From an uncultured Fluviicola sp. (GTDB lineage Bacteria > Bacteroidota > Bacteroidia > Flavobacteriales_D > Crocinitomicaceae): a stretch of DNA of 64,000 nt. Position 1 is the stretch's first letter; each line of letters begins with the position of its first letter. This document shows positions 26,580 to 35,275 of this stretch, piece by piece. The notes beneath the pieces are model-generated. The model saw only the letters and a list, made by a program, of their open reading frames with translations, was not told the origin of the DNA and searched no databases. The position numbers were made by a program, and so were the translations under genes. The stretch lies in the NCBI RefSeq assembly GCF_902168135.1, contig NZ_CABHOL010000015.1, positions 248,001 through 312,000 on the forward strand, written 5' to 3'.

Positions 26580-27322
26580 CAATCGCGTAATAAGGTTCCG
26601 GTTAACTTTAAAATGAGTTCTTCCAGGTTGCCAACCTCATGCTCACGGAGCAGGTTCGTTAATGTTTCACTCGCAATAATCTTTCCGTGATCAATCAAAA
26701 TGATCTGGTTGCAAAATTCTTCAGCTTCTTTTAAATGATGGGAGGTGTAGATAATTGTTGTTCCCTGCCTGTTCAATTCCTGCAGCAGGCTCATAATGGC
26801 AATTTTGCTTTGAACATCTACGCCCACGGTCGGTTCGTCCAAAAATAGTACAGAAGGATCGTGAAGCAAAGAAATGATAAGGTTCAGCCTGCGCTTCATT
26901 CCTCCTGAAAAAGTAGATACTTTTTGGTTTTTCACATGAAAAAGCCCCACTTTTTGTAATAAGTCATCGATTTTTTGCTCTAAATCTTCCTTTTTGAGAT
27001 TGTAGAGATTTCCAAAATAGGATAAATTTTGTTTGGCTGTCAATTCCGGAAAGAAGGAGAAGTCCTGCGGTACAAAACCAAGTTTGTTTCGGATTTCCCG
27101 TGGACTTTTTTCACCTTCCAAATGATAAACCACCGAACCGAGTGTTGGTTCCAAAATACTGCAGAGAATGGAAATGAGTGTTGTTTTCCCGGCGCCATTC
27201 GGCCCGAAAATTCCTACGATTTCTCCTTTTGCAATAGTAAAATCAATGCCTGCTAAACTTGGAACGGCACTTTTACCATAGGATTTGTAAACCTTTGAAA
27301 CATGCAAAAGAGTCTCCGGCAT
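26579..27322 (-). CDS. ABC transporter ATP-binding protein
   Basis: A 247-residue ATPase with Walker A GPNGAGKTT, Q-loop FVPQDFSFFPELT, signature FSGGMKRRLNL, Walker B VLFLDEPTVGVD and an H-loop in IYTSHHLKE. It pairs with the permease at 25302. The daunorubicin/ABC-2 exporter class is the nearest type. It is 4 bases after the BtrH-like gene in the darA operon. Confidence 0.92.
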   Translation of the reverse strand: MPETLLHVSKVYKSYGKSAVPSLAGIDFTIAKGEIVGIFGPNGAGKTTLISILCSILEPTLGSVVYHLEGEKSPREIRNKLGFVPQDFSFFPELTAKQNLSYFGNLYNLKKEDLEQKIDDLLQKVGLFHVKNQKVSTFSGGMKRRLNLIISLLHDPSVLFLDEPTVGVDVQSKIAIMSLLQELNRQGTTIIYTSHHLKEAEEFCNQIILIDHGKIIASETLTNLLREHEVGNLEELILKLTGTLLRD

Positions 27323-27326
27323 TTCA

Positions 27327-28334
27327 TTAGAATTTAATTCTTGACAGTTCCTGGAAGGCTTGTTTTTCTACTGCACTGATCTCAACTAATAAATCGGCAC
27401 AGGCATCAAAGTCTTTTTGTTCAGTTAAACGTCCTTTATAGATACCGGACATCTGCAAAGCGCTGTCTCTCCATAAATCACCGGCCTTAGTCATTGTTTC
27501 GGAAACTTTAGCCAATTGCTCATTTTGCATGATAACAGCGGCTTCTTCAAGGAATGCTGCGTAAAGGAACCGGAATCCGCCGCCGCCGGTACCAATTTCT
27601 TCCTGCATGCGGACTATTTGTCCCAAATGAAGACCAGCCTGGCGCGGACCTAGTTTCTCTCTCCAGGTTCGGATTTTTTTGGAAGTGTGGACAATTCCTT
27701 TAACTCCGGCAATTCCACCCGGAATTTTCAGCATATCCCTGCAATTGCGTTTAATGCCTTTTTCAATTCCTCTTCTTATCTGTTCCTGGGTAATATTCCC
27801 GATTTCAACCGGGTAATAAATATGTCCTTTCGGGGCAAGTGCACCTTTTGCAAAACGCACGCGCTCCAATTCTTCTGTGCTTAAAGAAGTGGTTACTTCC
27901 ATCACCGGATCACTTACCAAATAACGGTCACCTTCCTTACCAAAAACGATCAGGTTGTGAGCATTGAAGTGAAAACGATATTCTTTCGGGAAATAAGGCA
28001 GGTGGAAAACCCCTACCTGACAGCCAACCTGTATTCCCTGTGCGATCTTTTCATCCAGGAAACGGGTTGCTTCCTTCGGATCCTTGAATTTCTTACGTTC
28101 TACTTTGACATCCAATGCTTTACAAGTGCGCTTGAAAATAGCTCCCGGCATTGTACGGAACGAAATCGCGGGCCCGTTGTTTACTTTCATAAACGGGATG
28201 TGAATATAGAACAACCCTGAACCCATGCCGAAAGCCAGTGGCTCAGTCATAAAGTCCACCCCATGGTGCTGTAATAAGCTCATGGTTACGCCATTTTCGC
28301 AATGGGCAGTTTGGTGATGAATAAATTCTGACAC
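27327..28334 (-). CDS. BtrH-like (butirosin H N-terminal domain) protein
   Basis: A 335-residue protein. The N-terminal HCENGVTMSLLQHHG with Cys12, then NAHNLIVFGKEGDRYLVSDPV around residues 125-145, reproduces the papain/C39-like BtrH_N fold. In butirosin synthesis BtrH moves an acyl chain from an ACP to an amine, which makes this a candidate acyltransferase here. The C-terminal half is helical (DUF4872-like). The start is a GTG that shares its G with the stop codon of the gene before it (TAGTG). Its acceptor in this cluster is not known to me. Confidence 0.75.
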   Translation of the reverse strand: MSEFIHHQTAHCENGVTMSLLQHHGVDFMTEPLAFGMGSGLFYIHIPFMKVNNGPAISFRTMPGAIFKRTCKALDVKVERKKFKDPKEATRFLDEKIAQGIQVGCQVGVFHLPYFPKEYRFHFNAHNLIVFGKEGDRYLVSDPVMEVTTSLSTEELERVRFAKGALAPKGHIYYPVEIGNITQEQIRRGIEKGIKRNCRDMLKIPGGIAGVKGIVHTSKKIRTWREKLGPRQAGLHLGQIVRMQEEIGTGGGGFRFLYAAFLEEAAVIMQNEQLAKVSETMTKAGDLWRDSALQMSGIYKGRLTEQKDFDACADLLVEISAVEKQAFQELSRIKF

Positions 28335-28732
28335 TAAGCTTTAAAGTTTTTGAGTTCATCCACGGAGATTTCAAAAGCATCTGCATAGCGTTTTAAAGTG
28401 CTGTCGCTCAATTTTTTGAACCCGTTTGGTTTTAAATGTCTTTTGATACGGAATTTCCAAATGCCTGTATAGCCTGATAATACAGTGAAATCCATCAATT
28501 TTTCTTCCATGAAATAAAGAATCGGACTTGCCAAACCTTTTTTGATCTGTTCCCGCGCATCCAGCGTTCTTCGTTCAATTTCTTTCCAGGCTTCATCCAG
28601 TGCAACCTTTTTGGCTTCCCAGCCTGTGCTTAATTCGGTATCGTAATGACCGTCTTCGTTCTTCACATAACAAACTTCTCTTGTAAAATTTTCAAGAGCA
28701 CTTTTATCTTGAGGAACTTCAGACTTTTTCAT
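28334..28732 (-). CDS. Small flexirubin-cluster protein, unknown function
   Basis: A 132-residue soluble protein without signal. The middle is a charged helix (EAKKVALDEAWKEIERRTL), then IKKGLASPILYFMEEKLMDF, and the end (KLSDSTLKRYADAFEISVDELKNF) looks like a small helix-turn-helix-like unit. I do not recognise a catalytic motif. Its position between darB and the BtrH-like gene, with one-base spacing on each side, suggests a structural or adaptor role with those enzymes. Confidence 0.65.
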   Translation of the reverse strand: MKKSEVPQDKSALENFTREVCYVKNEDGHYDTELSTGWEAKKVALDEAWKEIERRTLDAREQIKKGLASPILYFMEEKLMDFTVLSGYTGIWKFRIKRHLKPNGFKKLSDSTLKRYADAFEISVDELKNFKA

Positions 28733-29881
28733 TTAACACACTGTTAAGTAAGCAAATACGTATGAGAATCTAGAGCTTTCGGGAACAGCAAGCAGGATAG
28801 TATCTCCGACTTTCAGTTTTCCGCTGTTAAATAGTTCGTCCACCATTAAATAGATCGATCCGGCACCTACGTTTCCGTGAGTTGCCAAATTGGAGAACCA
28901 GCGTTCTTTTGGAATGTGCATTCCATTTTCGGCTAAGTGCGTATAGATTTTGTCTTCGAAAAAGTAACTGGACATGTGTGGTAAAAACCAGGTTACATCA
29001 TCACCACTTAGATTAGTATCCTGGAATTTGGCTTTCAATTTATTGAATCCAAGCTTCACGATGTACTCGTCCAGCAGCTTTACATCCTGTTTAATGCTCA
29101 GAATAGATTTTTCGATCATATCCTGAGGCTCATAATCCATGTAGCTTTTTAATGTACCATCTTCCATTTTGTCTGAAGCCATGTACATGCATGCTTCAAC
29201 TTCATTGGCAAAAGAAATTCCTTCGATCCAATCAATGCGTAATGAAATTCCTTCAGCACTTTTCTGATCTTCCAGCATGCATACTGCAGCACCGTCTGAT
29301 AACATCCACCGAAGGAAATCCTTGTCGAATGACAAGTACGGATTTTCCTCTAATTCCGTTAGTTTTTGAATTTCCAATTCGAACTTATCGGCACTCAATA
29401 CACGCGAAAGCCTTTCAGAACCGGTAGAGATTGCTTTTTTACTCATTCCGGATTTGATAGCCATGTATGCATACTTCATAGCGTGCATTCCCGAGCAACA
29501 AACCCCTGAAGGGGAAACGACTTCAATATTTCCGGATTCCGGCAACCATCCGTGGACCATCACACCATGTGAAGGCATCATCTGGTCGGGAGAAGAGGTT
29601 CCGCAGCTTAGCAGATCCACTTCTTTAATTTCCTGCGGATTCTTTTGAAACAAATTGCGAATGGCTAAAGCAACCATTTCGGAATTTGTATGTGTAGGTG
29701 TTCCGTCTTTACGAATGGCATAATAGCGGTTTTTAATTCCGTTATTGCGCAAAACGATTCTTCTTGACTTAGAAGCACGGTCGTTAATTAATCCCAGGTA
29801 ATCCTCCATTTCATCATTTGAAATGGGTTCATTCGGTAAAAAAGATGCCGTACGTGTTATGTATACTTCCTTCAAACTCAT
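28733..29881 (-). CDS. darB: DarB-type ketoacyl-ACP synthase III
   Basis: A 382-residue FabH-fold condensing enzyme. The catalytic Cys is at 128/129 in SGVCCSGMHAM, His lies in LPHMSS and Asn in LATHGNVGAGS. In characterised DarA/DarB systems DarB condenses two beta-ketoacyl units to the ring precursor of 2,5-dialkylresorcinols. The darA-like neighbour (2-base gap) supports that assignment over ordinary FabH. It is the second gene of the minus-strand operon starting at 30795. Confidence 0.82.
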   Translation of the reverse strand: MSLKEVYITRTASFLPNEPISNDEMEDYLGLINDRASKSRRIVLRNNGIKNRYYAIRKDGTPTHTNSEMVALAIRNLFQKNPQEIKEVDLLSCGTSSPDQMMPSHGVMVHGWLPESGNIEVVSPSGVCCSGMHAMKYAYMAIKSGMSKKAISTGSERLSRVLSADKFELEIQKLTELEENPYLSFDKDFLRWMLSDGAAVCMLEDQKSAEGISLRIDWIEGISFANEVEACMYMASDKMEDGTLKSYMDYEPQDMIEKSILSIKQDVKLLDEYIVKLGFNKLKAKFQDTNLSGDDVTWFLPHMSSYFFEDKIYTHLAENGMHIPKERWFSNLATHGNVGAGSIYLMVDELFNSGKLKVGDTILLAVPESSRFSYVFAYLTVC

Positions 29882-29883
29882 TC

Positions 29884-30795
29884 TTATCTCAATTGAGTGC
29901 TTCTGTAATATGCTAATTCGCGTTTAATGTGTTGTCCCTTAAAAGGGCGTACAAAGATATGATATATCATTAAAACAATGGGCGAAACAATGAATAAAGC
30001 GAAAATCAAATAGTACTTAAAGAAGTTTACCCAAAATTTACGGCTTCCTCCTTTAGCGGTTTTCTTTGTGATCAGGTTTGCCCAGATCCTAAAAAGCATT
30101 TTCGCCCTTGATTCTATGAATAAAATGGATACGGGTATGATAACTCCACCTCGGGAAACAATTCCTTCCTGGAATTTTTCTTCCTGCCCTGTACTTAGTT
30201 TCTCCTTTAGTAAAGCACCGAATTGGCTGACATTCCGAATGTCCTCATCCGAAACTCCCGGCTTTGGAAAAATTCCCCACTTCTTTGTTTTCTGCCCTGT
30301 CAACATCCAATGTAAAATGGTAACTACACTGATTAAGTTACTTGTTTTATCAATTAATGGCACATTACCGATCAATTTTCCACCTGCAGAAGCAATTTGT
30401 ATCTTAACTGCTTCCTGAGCGTTGATCCACATATTTCTGCAGCCAAGCACGGATACAATATTTGTACCATTCATGATTTTGCGGAATGATTCATCCTGTA
30501 GGATAGCAGATGCCGGCAGAGAAGGAGACAAAAACCACGGCTGGTATCCAAAAATAATCAGGTCATACCGTTCTCTTTCAAAGTGCAGCGGTTTGATGGG
30601 AACGGGTTTTTCCAATACTGTTTCGGGCATCGCATCAAAGAATTTTGCGCTTGTCCATGGAAAAGGGAATGGCGTTTCGGGTTCAACTTTTACCCATTCT
30701 ATTGTGCTGTCAGTAAATGGTTTACAGAAATTTTGGAGGATTTCGGTAAGCTGTCCTGATTGGGAATAATGTATAACTAAGATGTTTTGTGCCAT
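29884..30795 (-). CDS. darA: DarA-type dialkylresorcinol condensing enzyme
   Basis: A 303-residue protein. The N-terminus is flavodoxin-like: ILVIHYSQSGQLTEIL has the phosphate-loop pattern SxSGxxT (residues 11-17). YDLIIFGYQPWFLSPSLPA and VLGCRNMW follow as later strands. A C-terminal membrane helix (YYLIFALFIVSPIVLMIYHI) ends in a basic tail. Proteins of this type next to DarB are called dialkylresorcinol condensing enzymes and act in ring closure or aromatisation. It is first in its operon, with a TAnnTTTG box 44 bases before the ATG. Confidence 0.8.
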   Translation of the reverse strand: MAQNILVIHYSQSGQLTEILQNFCKPFTDSTIEWVKVEPETPFPFPWTSAKFFDAMPETVLEKPVPIKPLHFERERYDLIIFGYQPWFLSPSLPASAILQDESFRKIMNGTNIVSVLGCRNMWINAQEAVKIQIASAGGKLIGNVPLIDKTSNLISVVTILHWMLTGQKTKKWGIFPKPGVSDEDIRNVSQFGALLKEKLSTGQEEKFQEGIVSRGGVIIPVSILFIESRAKMLFRIWANLITKKTAKGGSRKFWVNFFKYYLIFALFIVSPIVLMIYHIFVRPFKGQHIKRELAYYRSTQLR

Positions 30796-30839
30796 AGTTA
30801 ATCGTGGATCTTAGCAAATTGTTTAACCTTTTGCCCTTA

Positions 30840-30847
30840 CAAATTTA
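30840..30847 (-). promoter_or_regulatory. Minus-7 box of the darA operon
   Basis: TAAATTTG on the minus strand lies 44 bases before the darA ATG. No clear minus-33 TTG is at the right distance. Confidence 0.45.
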
Positions 30848-30935
30848 ACAAGGTTTTGTTTCTAAACTACTTTTTTATGCTCTTTTGAAATGGTGATCCG
30901 GTGATTTTAGCTGTGAATTCTTGAAAAGTTATGAT

Positions 30936-30943
30936 TAATTTTG
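30936..30943 (+). promoter_or_regulatory. TAnnTTTG box 6 bases before the GT2-DUF2062 gene
   Basis: TAATTTTG ends 6 bases before the ATG at 30950, implying a leaderless message. It is divergent from the darA promoter. Confidence 0.45.
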
Positions 30944-30949
30944 CCGCTC

Positions 30950-32116
30950 ATGGATTCAAGTCTGGTATCAATCACAAGCATAAACGGTTGCGTAATTATT
31001 CCCACCTACAATAATGAGCGAACTTTGGAACGCGTTATCCGCGAAGTGCTGGAACATGTTCCTGCCGAATGTGTAATTATTGTAAATGACGGTGCTACAG
31101 ATTCTACACCCGAAATTTTGAAAGCTTTTGAGAATGAGGTTACCATTCTGATGAATGAAGTGAACAAGGGAAAGGGTTATTCACTTCGAAAGGCCTTTAA
31201 ATTTGCAAAGGAAAAAGGGTATGAAAATGCGTTGACGATTGATTCTGACGGACAACATTACCCAAGCGATATCCCCGTATTGATAGAGCAGGCCATTCTG
31301 TGTCCCGGAGCAGTTATTATGGGATCCAGGAACATGGAGCAGGAAGGGGTTCCTCAAAAAAGTTCGTTCGGGAATAAATTCTCCAATTTTTGGTTCAAAG
31401 TTGAAACCTGGATCACTTTACCGGATACCCAAACGGGATTCCGTATTTATCCGTTGAAACCGTTAAAGAAGATTTGGCTGTTTACCAATAAATTCGAATT
31501 GGAAATAGAAGTCATTGTGAAATTGGCCTGGCGCTTCGTGCCTTTTGTCGCGGTTCCCATACAGGTCAAATATGATCCTTCGGAGCGGGTTTCCCATTTT
31601 AGGCCGGCGCGTGATTTTACACGAATCAGTATTCTAAATACGTTTTTGGTTCTTACCGCTTTGATTTGGTACTATCCCCGCAAATTATTTTCCGTCCGCA
31701 CCTGGAATGTTATCAAGCATGAAGCAATCAAACCTGAAGAATCAAATTTCAGGAAAGCGCTTTCCATTGGATTTGGCTTTTTTATGGGGATCGTTCCGCT
31801 TTGGGGTTTTCAATTGCTGATTGGAATTCCACTTGCTATTTTGTTCCGGATGAATAAAGTATTGTTTATTGCTGCAGCCAATATTTCCATTCCGCCTATG
31901 ATCCCGTTTATTATTTATGGAAGTTTCATTTGCGGACAATTATTCCTGACGGGAACAACAAATACAACTCAATTAACAGATTTAAGCCTGGAAGCAATCC
32001 GGAAAAATGTTTACCAATATGCAATCGGGGCGTGTATTTTTGCAACAATAGCCTTTATTGCTTCCTTTTTGGTAAGTTTTATCCTGCTGAAGATTTTCCG
32101 GAAAGAACCGAGATAA
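30950..32116 (+). CDS. Glycosyltransferase family 2 fused to DUF2062 membrane domain
   Basis: I took the ATG at 30950 (388 residues); a TTG three codons earlier is less likely. Residues 10-230 form a GT-A domain: CVIIPTYNNERTLERVI, VNDGATDST, the metal site DSDGQHY and DTQTGFRIYP, like dolichyl-phosphate-mannose-type synthases. After about residue 255 the DUF2062 region begins (SIGFGFFMGIVPLWGFQLL) with three or four membrane helices. GT2 genes of this kind accompany aryl polyene and flexirubin loci. It may glycosylate the lipid or a carrier; the substrate is unknown. Confidence 0.8.
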   Translation: MDSSLVSITSINGCVIIPTYNNERTLERVIREVLEHVPAECVIIVNDGATDSTPEILKAFENEVTILMNEVNKGKGYSLRKAFKFAKEKGYENALTIDSDGQHYPSDIPVLIEQAILCPGAVIMGSRNMEQEGVPQKSSFGNKFSNFWFKVETWITLPDTQTGFRIYPLKPLKKIWLFTNKFELEIEVIVKLAWRFVPFVAVPIQVKYDPSERVSHFRPARDFTRISILNTFLVLTALIWYYPRKLFSVRTWNVIKHEAIKPEESNFRKALSIGFGFFMGIVPLWGFQLLIGIPLAILFRMNKVLFIAAANISIPPMIPFIIYGSFICGQLFLTGTTNTTQLTDLSLEAIRKNVYQYAIGACIFATIAFIASFLVSFILLKIFRKEPR

Positions 32117-32182
32117 TTTACCACATAATGCACATAAAACAAATGGGAAATGTGCTGAATTGTTTTTTTGAGTATGTCCTGT

Positions 32183-32195
32183 CCTAAAATTTAGG
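32183..32195 (+). terminator. Possible terminator after GT2-DUF2062
   Basis: CCTAAAATTTAGG is a 13-base palindrome followed by TGATTTTGTTTT. A second palindrome, GCCTGCTAGCAGGC, lies at 32212-32225. Either may end the transcript. The evidence is weak because the loop would be only 3 bases. Confidence 0.35.
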
Positions 32196-32275
32196 TGATT
32201 TTGTTTTATTAGCCTGCTAGCAGGCACTCTTTGTTTCTCTGCGGTTATAAATTTCGCCTTGTTTAACCGCTAAGA

Positions 32276-32510
32276 GTGAACGCTTGCGCTATAGCTTGTG
32301 CCACCGCTAAAGCTTTGGCGACATGCGGTTAGCGAAGGAGCAAAGAACACAAAGGTTTGAGTAGTTATCTTGTTAAAAAGCAGTCTACTAATTTTCAATA
32401 TTCGTTACTTTCTTTCTCACTTTTTGGCACTACCTGTCTTAAGTACATAATTCCCCCTACAGGACGCATAATGCGAGTCCGGTAGTCTCGCTTTTTATCT
32501 GTGCATCTGA
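32276..32510 (+). repeat. Intergenic repeat, copy A (inverted partner at 53560-53792)
   Basis: Bases 32276-32360 match the reverse complement of 53708-53792 in 82 of 85 positions. Weaker, gapped similarity continues to about 32510, with shared words such as TCTTGTTAAAAAG and ATCTGTG/ATCTG. The 496-base stretch 32117-32612 holds no gene. It contains this repeat, the palindromes before it and a 13-mer (32572-32584) shared with the repeat at 22696. Copy A lies just beyond the 3' end of block C. Confidence 0.85.
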
Positions 32511-32612
32511 GTGAAATATCTTCTCTAATCCAGGACAAGACATTTAGAATAAAAGGGTTCTCAAAAAGAAATCTATGTGACCTAATTATCAATGTGGTTG
32601 AAAAAAGCCACT

Positions 32613-32978
32613 TTATTGGTAAGTTCCACTGAATTTCAAACAAACTCCTTCTGCTGTACTCAGCTGCCCGGAAACTTTCAGTGTTTGATCATCTTGCTCT
32701 GTTACGGTCATCTTAAAAGTTGCTTCCGGTGTATTTACCGGATTTAAAACTGCTAGGAATTTGCTGGTTGCAAGTGTTTTTAACCGGATCGGCTTGTTAA
32801 ATTGTGTTCCAAGGATTTCTTTCACCAATTCTAACTGCACAACTCCGGGAGTAACAGGATTATTTGGAAAATGCCCCTCGTAAATGCGGTGTTTCGGATC
32901 AATTGAAATACTTGCTTCAAGAACATTGTCTTCAAAATTCAAGGAATTGATCGTATAAAAAGTGTCTTTTAAAATCAT
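32613..32978 (-). CDS. 3-hydroxyacyl-ACP dehydratase, FabZ-like hotdog protein
   Basis: A 121-residue single-hotdog enzyme. The catalytic His36 is in YEGHFPNNPVTPGVVQLELV and Glu50 follows 14 residues later, the same spacing as in FabZ. It would remove water from each 3-hydroxyacyl intermediate to give the polyene double bonds. It is the last gene of the long minus operon that starts at 44901, and overlaps the LolA-like gene by one base. Confidence 0.87.
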   Translation of the reverse strand: MILKDTFYTINSLNFEDNVLEASISIDPKHRIYEGHFPNNPVTPGVVQLELVKEILGTQFNKPIRLKTLATSKFLAVLNPVNTPEATFKMTVTEQDDQTLKVSGQLSTAEGVCLKFSGTYQ

Positions 32979-33601
32979 TAGAATGTAGTGAATTTAGAGT
33001 CATTAATTGTACCGTTGACCTCCATGTTTGAAAAACTGTAAACCAATTTGTTGTCTTTATCGGTTTGCATAGTCAATTCTTTGATGGTGAGTTCTTTCTT
33101 TCCGAAAACAAGATTGATCTCAGAAACGTAACGCTTCATTTTATCGCTTTTCGGGGTAAGTACCAATTTGTAGTTTGATTTATTTTCGAAATAACTGATC
33201 CTGAATTCCTTTTCATTCAAAAATTCTCCGGTCATCATTTGTACCATCAGGCCTTGAATCTTCTTCACGACCATTTTGGAAGAAGCACTGCTTACTTCTT
33301 TACCTTTTTCCTGGAGTTTGACAGTTTTTCCGTTGATTAGTATGATCTGGTTTTCCGGCTTTGTTTTTTCCCAGCGGATTTTGTTTTCGCTTTTGTACCA
33401 CATTTTTCCCGAACCTTTTTGAGCATTGGTTAAAAGGGCGGAAGTGGCGGTTTCAGTGAAGTCTGCCTTGATTGCCTTGGTTTCTTTATGTTGTTTTTCC
33501 AGGGCCGTTTTGCATGCTTTAGGATCAGGGATTTTTGAATAATCCTGTGCAGATGCATTTACAGCAAGCAGAAAAAGGAGGAAACTACTTATTAATTTCA
33601 T
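32978..33601 (-). CDS. LolA-like outer-membrane lipoprotein carrier protein
   Basis: A 207-residue periplasmic protein with a Sec signal ending NASAQD. The mature part has the LolA half-barrel pattern: KAIKADFTETATSALLTNAQK, SGKMWYKSENKIRWEKT and PENQIILINGKTVKL. In aryl-polyene and flexirubin loci LolA-like proteins are thought to carry the hydrophobic product across the periplasm, rather than lipoproteins. It overlaps the deacetylase gene by 17 bases. Confidence 0.85.
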   Translation of the reverse strand: MKLISSFLLFLLAVNASAQDYSKIPDPKACKTALEKQHKETKAIKADFTETATSALLTNAQKGSGKMWYKSENKIRWEKTKPENQIILINGKTVKLQEKGKEVSSASSKMVVKKIQGLMVQMMTGEFLNEKEFRISYFENKSNYKLVLTPKSDKMKRYVSEINLVFGKKELTIKELTMQTDKDNKLVYSFSNMEVNGTINDSKFTTF

Positions 33602-34355
33602 GAATGAATTTTTTCAGATGTTCTTGCTTTGCAAAGATAATACCATTTGCTTGTGCCTGGGTAATGTATTCCTCCAGGATATCCGCAGTCTGCTCTAAAT
33701 TATCATGCAGCAGAACAATGCTTCCGGGTTTGGTTTTCATCAAACGTTTCAGCAAAGATTCCCGGTTTTTAAAAGAATCATACGAACGAACACTCCATGC
33801 AACAATCTTGAATTTCCGTCTCCTCAGTGCACGGGCAATTTTCGGATTTGTATAACCGATCGGAGGGCGGAAAATGGTGATTTTTTCCGATACCAGCGGC
33901 TCTATGTTTTTTGTAAACTGATCTATTTCGGTTGCTATTTTTTCGCTGTGAAGCATAGCAAAGAAAAGGGAATGATTTTGCGTATGATTGCCGATGCTGT
34001 GCCCTTCGGAAATGATCCGCTTTACAATTTCGGGGTGTTCCTGGGCTTTGTTGCCAATCATAAAAAAGATCGCTTTAATATCATGTTTTTTAAGCGTGTC
34101 CAAAATGCGTGGTGTCTGAACCGGATCAGGACCATCATCAAAAGTGAGAATGACTTCAGGACTGCTGTTCCGGAAAATGGACGGGTAGAAGTATTGAAAA
34201 CGCAGGAATACGATCCCGAAAACGAGAAAAACGCAGAAGTTGGAGATAACAAATGCTATCCAAAGCCACAGATAAGGACTGTTCCGGAAAATTAGAATAA
34301 CGATCAAAAGCGTGCTTAATGCAACTGCAATATTGAGTCTATGCTTCCACCTCAT
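33585..34355 (-). CDS. Polysaccharide deacetylase (NodB domain), membrane-anchored
   Basis: A 256-residue protein. Two hydrophobic segments within residues 10-50 anchor it. The NodB domain starts at EVILTFDDGPDP (metal-binding Asp pair), with HSIGNHTQNHS giving the HxxxH metal ligands and RPPIGYTNPKIARAL later. It is a family 4 carbohydrate esterase fold, so it removes an N- or O-acetyl group, or hydrolyses another small ester. Its role in pigment synthesis is not known to me. It overlaps both neighbours by 17 bases. Confidence 0.85.
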   Translation of the reverse strand: MRWKHRLNIAVALSTLLIVILIFRNSPYLWLWIAFVISNFCVFLVFGIVFLRFQYFYPSIFRNSSPEVILTFDDGPDPVQTPRILDTLKKHDIKAIFFMIGNKAQEHPEIVKRIISEGHSIGNHTQNHSLFFAMLHSEKIATEIDQFTKNIEPLVSEKITIFRPPIGYTNPKIARALRRRKFKIVAWSVRSYDSFKNRESLLKRLMKTKPGSIVLLHDNLEQTADILEEYITQAQANGIIFAKQEHLKKFIHEINK

Positions 34356-35274
34356 TTCTATTGATGAGCGTCAAGCCCAATTTATTGGATTCTAAATTAT
34401 TTACGATCAATATGCGCTTGTCGTCTGCATTCCCGATCAGCCAATCATTTGCCATATGCAGTGCGAAAGCAGATGCACTTTGGTAAAAACCGGTATAATC
34501 TGTGAAAGAAATATGGTTCTTGGCCAGGAATCTGAAGTCAGAACGCGCTTCCAGGATAAGATCAAGGTCTCCGGAACTGCAATTGTTTGCATCCAGGAAC
34601 TGATTGATAAGTGTTACAAGTGTTTCCTGGCTTTTGGTGGAAAAATAAACCTCACATGCCTGCACAAATGCAATGGAATTCCCCTTTTCACCGGACAATA
34701 CTGCAAACGTAGCACCGGATGTGAAAGGAAGATGCGTTAGGATCAGGGAACCGCGCAGTCTTTCCAAAAATGGAATGGCTTCATCAGCTGCCCCCACCAA
34801 AACTGATTTTTTCCCTTCATCGATGCACAAAAGACCATCTTTCAAGGCAACTTCGAATGAAAGTGCATTTTGAGTATGAGTCATGTTGTAAGCATGATTC
34901 TTGAGATCCAGGGAAATCTGTCCTGAAATAGTATTGTGTGTGCTTTGGATAAAAGCAGTCGGTGAAAGTACATCACCACTCACGGTATTAATAGTTACCA
35001 GGAACTTTTCGGTGTCTGTTAAACAGCCCAATGCCGTTCCTACGGAAATGGAATCAAATTCATTTGGGACTTTTTCCTGGCAGGCTTTGGAAGCCGTAAT
35101 TCCCATGCGTAAGATGGTACTCAGTCTTCGAAGTGCGGCAACCGGAATATAGTTCTTGTAATCCGGAGATATTAATTGGTTTTCAGCAGTTAAGGGCTTC
35201 AATTCATCCCAGATGTTCTCCTTTTGGAAGGAGTTCTGGTGTGTAATCGATTCGATATGTTGAATGAAGTACAT
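34339..35274 (-). CDS. Ketosynthase-like chain-length factor (second copy, no Cys)
   Basis: A 311-residue paralogue of the protein at 22796. It keeps DVLSPTAFIQSTHNTISGQISL but has YNMTHTQNALSFEVAL where a KS carries Cys. It follows its probable partner KS by one base. With the ACP at 36452 this forms the second ACP-KS-CLF cassette; here it lies with the polyene genes, so it may set polyene length. It is about 35 residues shorter than the first copy. Confidence 0.8.
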   Translation of the reverse strand: MYFIQHIESITHQNSFQKENIWDELKPLTAENQLISPDYKNYIPVAALRRLSTILRMGITASKACQEKVPNEFDSISVGTALGCLTDTEKFLVTINTVSGDVLSPTAFIQSTHNTISGQISLDLKNHAYNMTHTQNALSFEVALKDGLLCIDEGKKSVLVGAADEAIPFLERLRGSLILTHLPFTSGATFAVLSGEKGNSIAFVQACEVYFSTKSQETLVTLINQFLDANNCSSGDLDLILEARSDFRFLAKNHISFTDYTGFYQSASAFALHMANDWLIGNADDKRILIVNNLESNKLGLTLINRNEVEA

Positions 35275-35275
35275 A

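Noticed and set aside
32395-32643. Minus-strand frame of 82 codons in the repeat region
   Set aside because: It lies mostly in the intergenic repeat, overlaps the 3' end of the dehydratase gene in another frame, and shows no domain.
33705-34295. Plus-strand frame of 196 codons
   Set aside because: It is antisense to the NodB-domain deacetylase gene, which has intact catalytic motifs.
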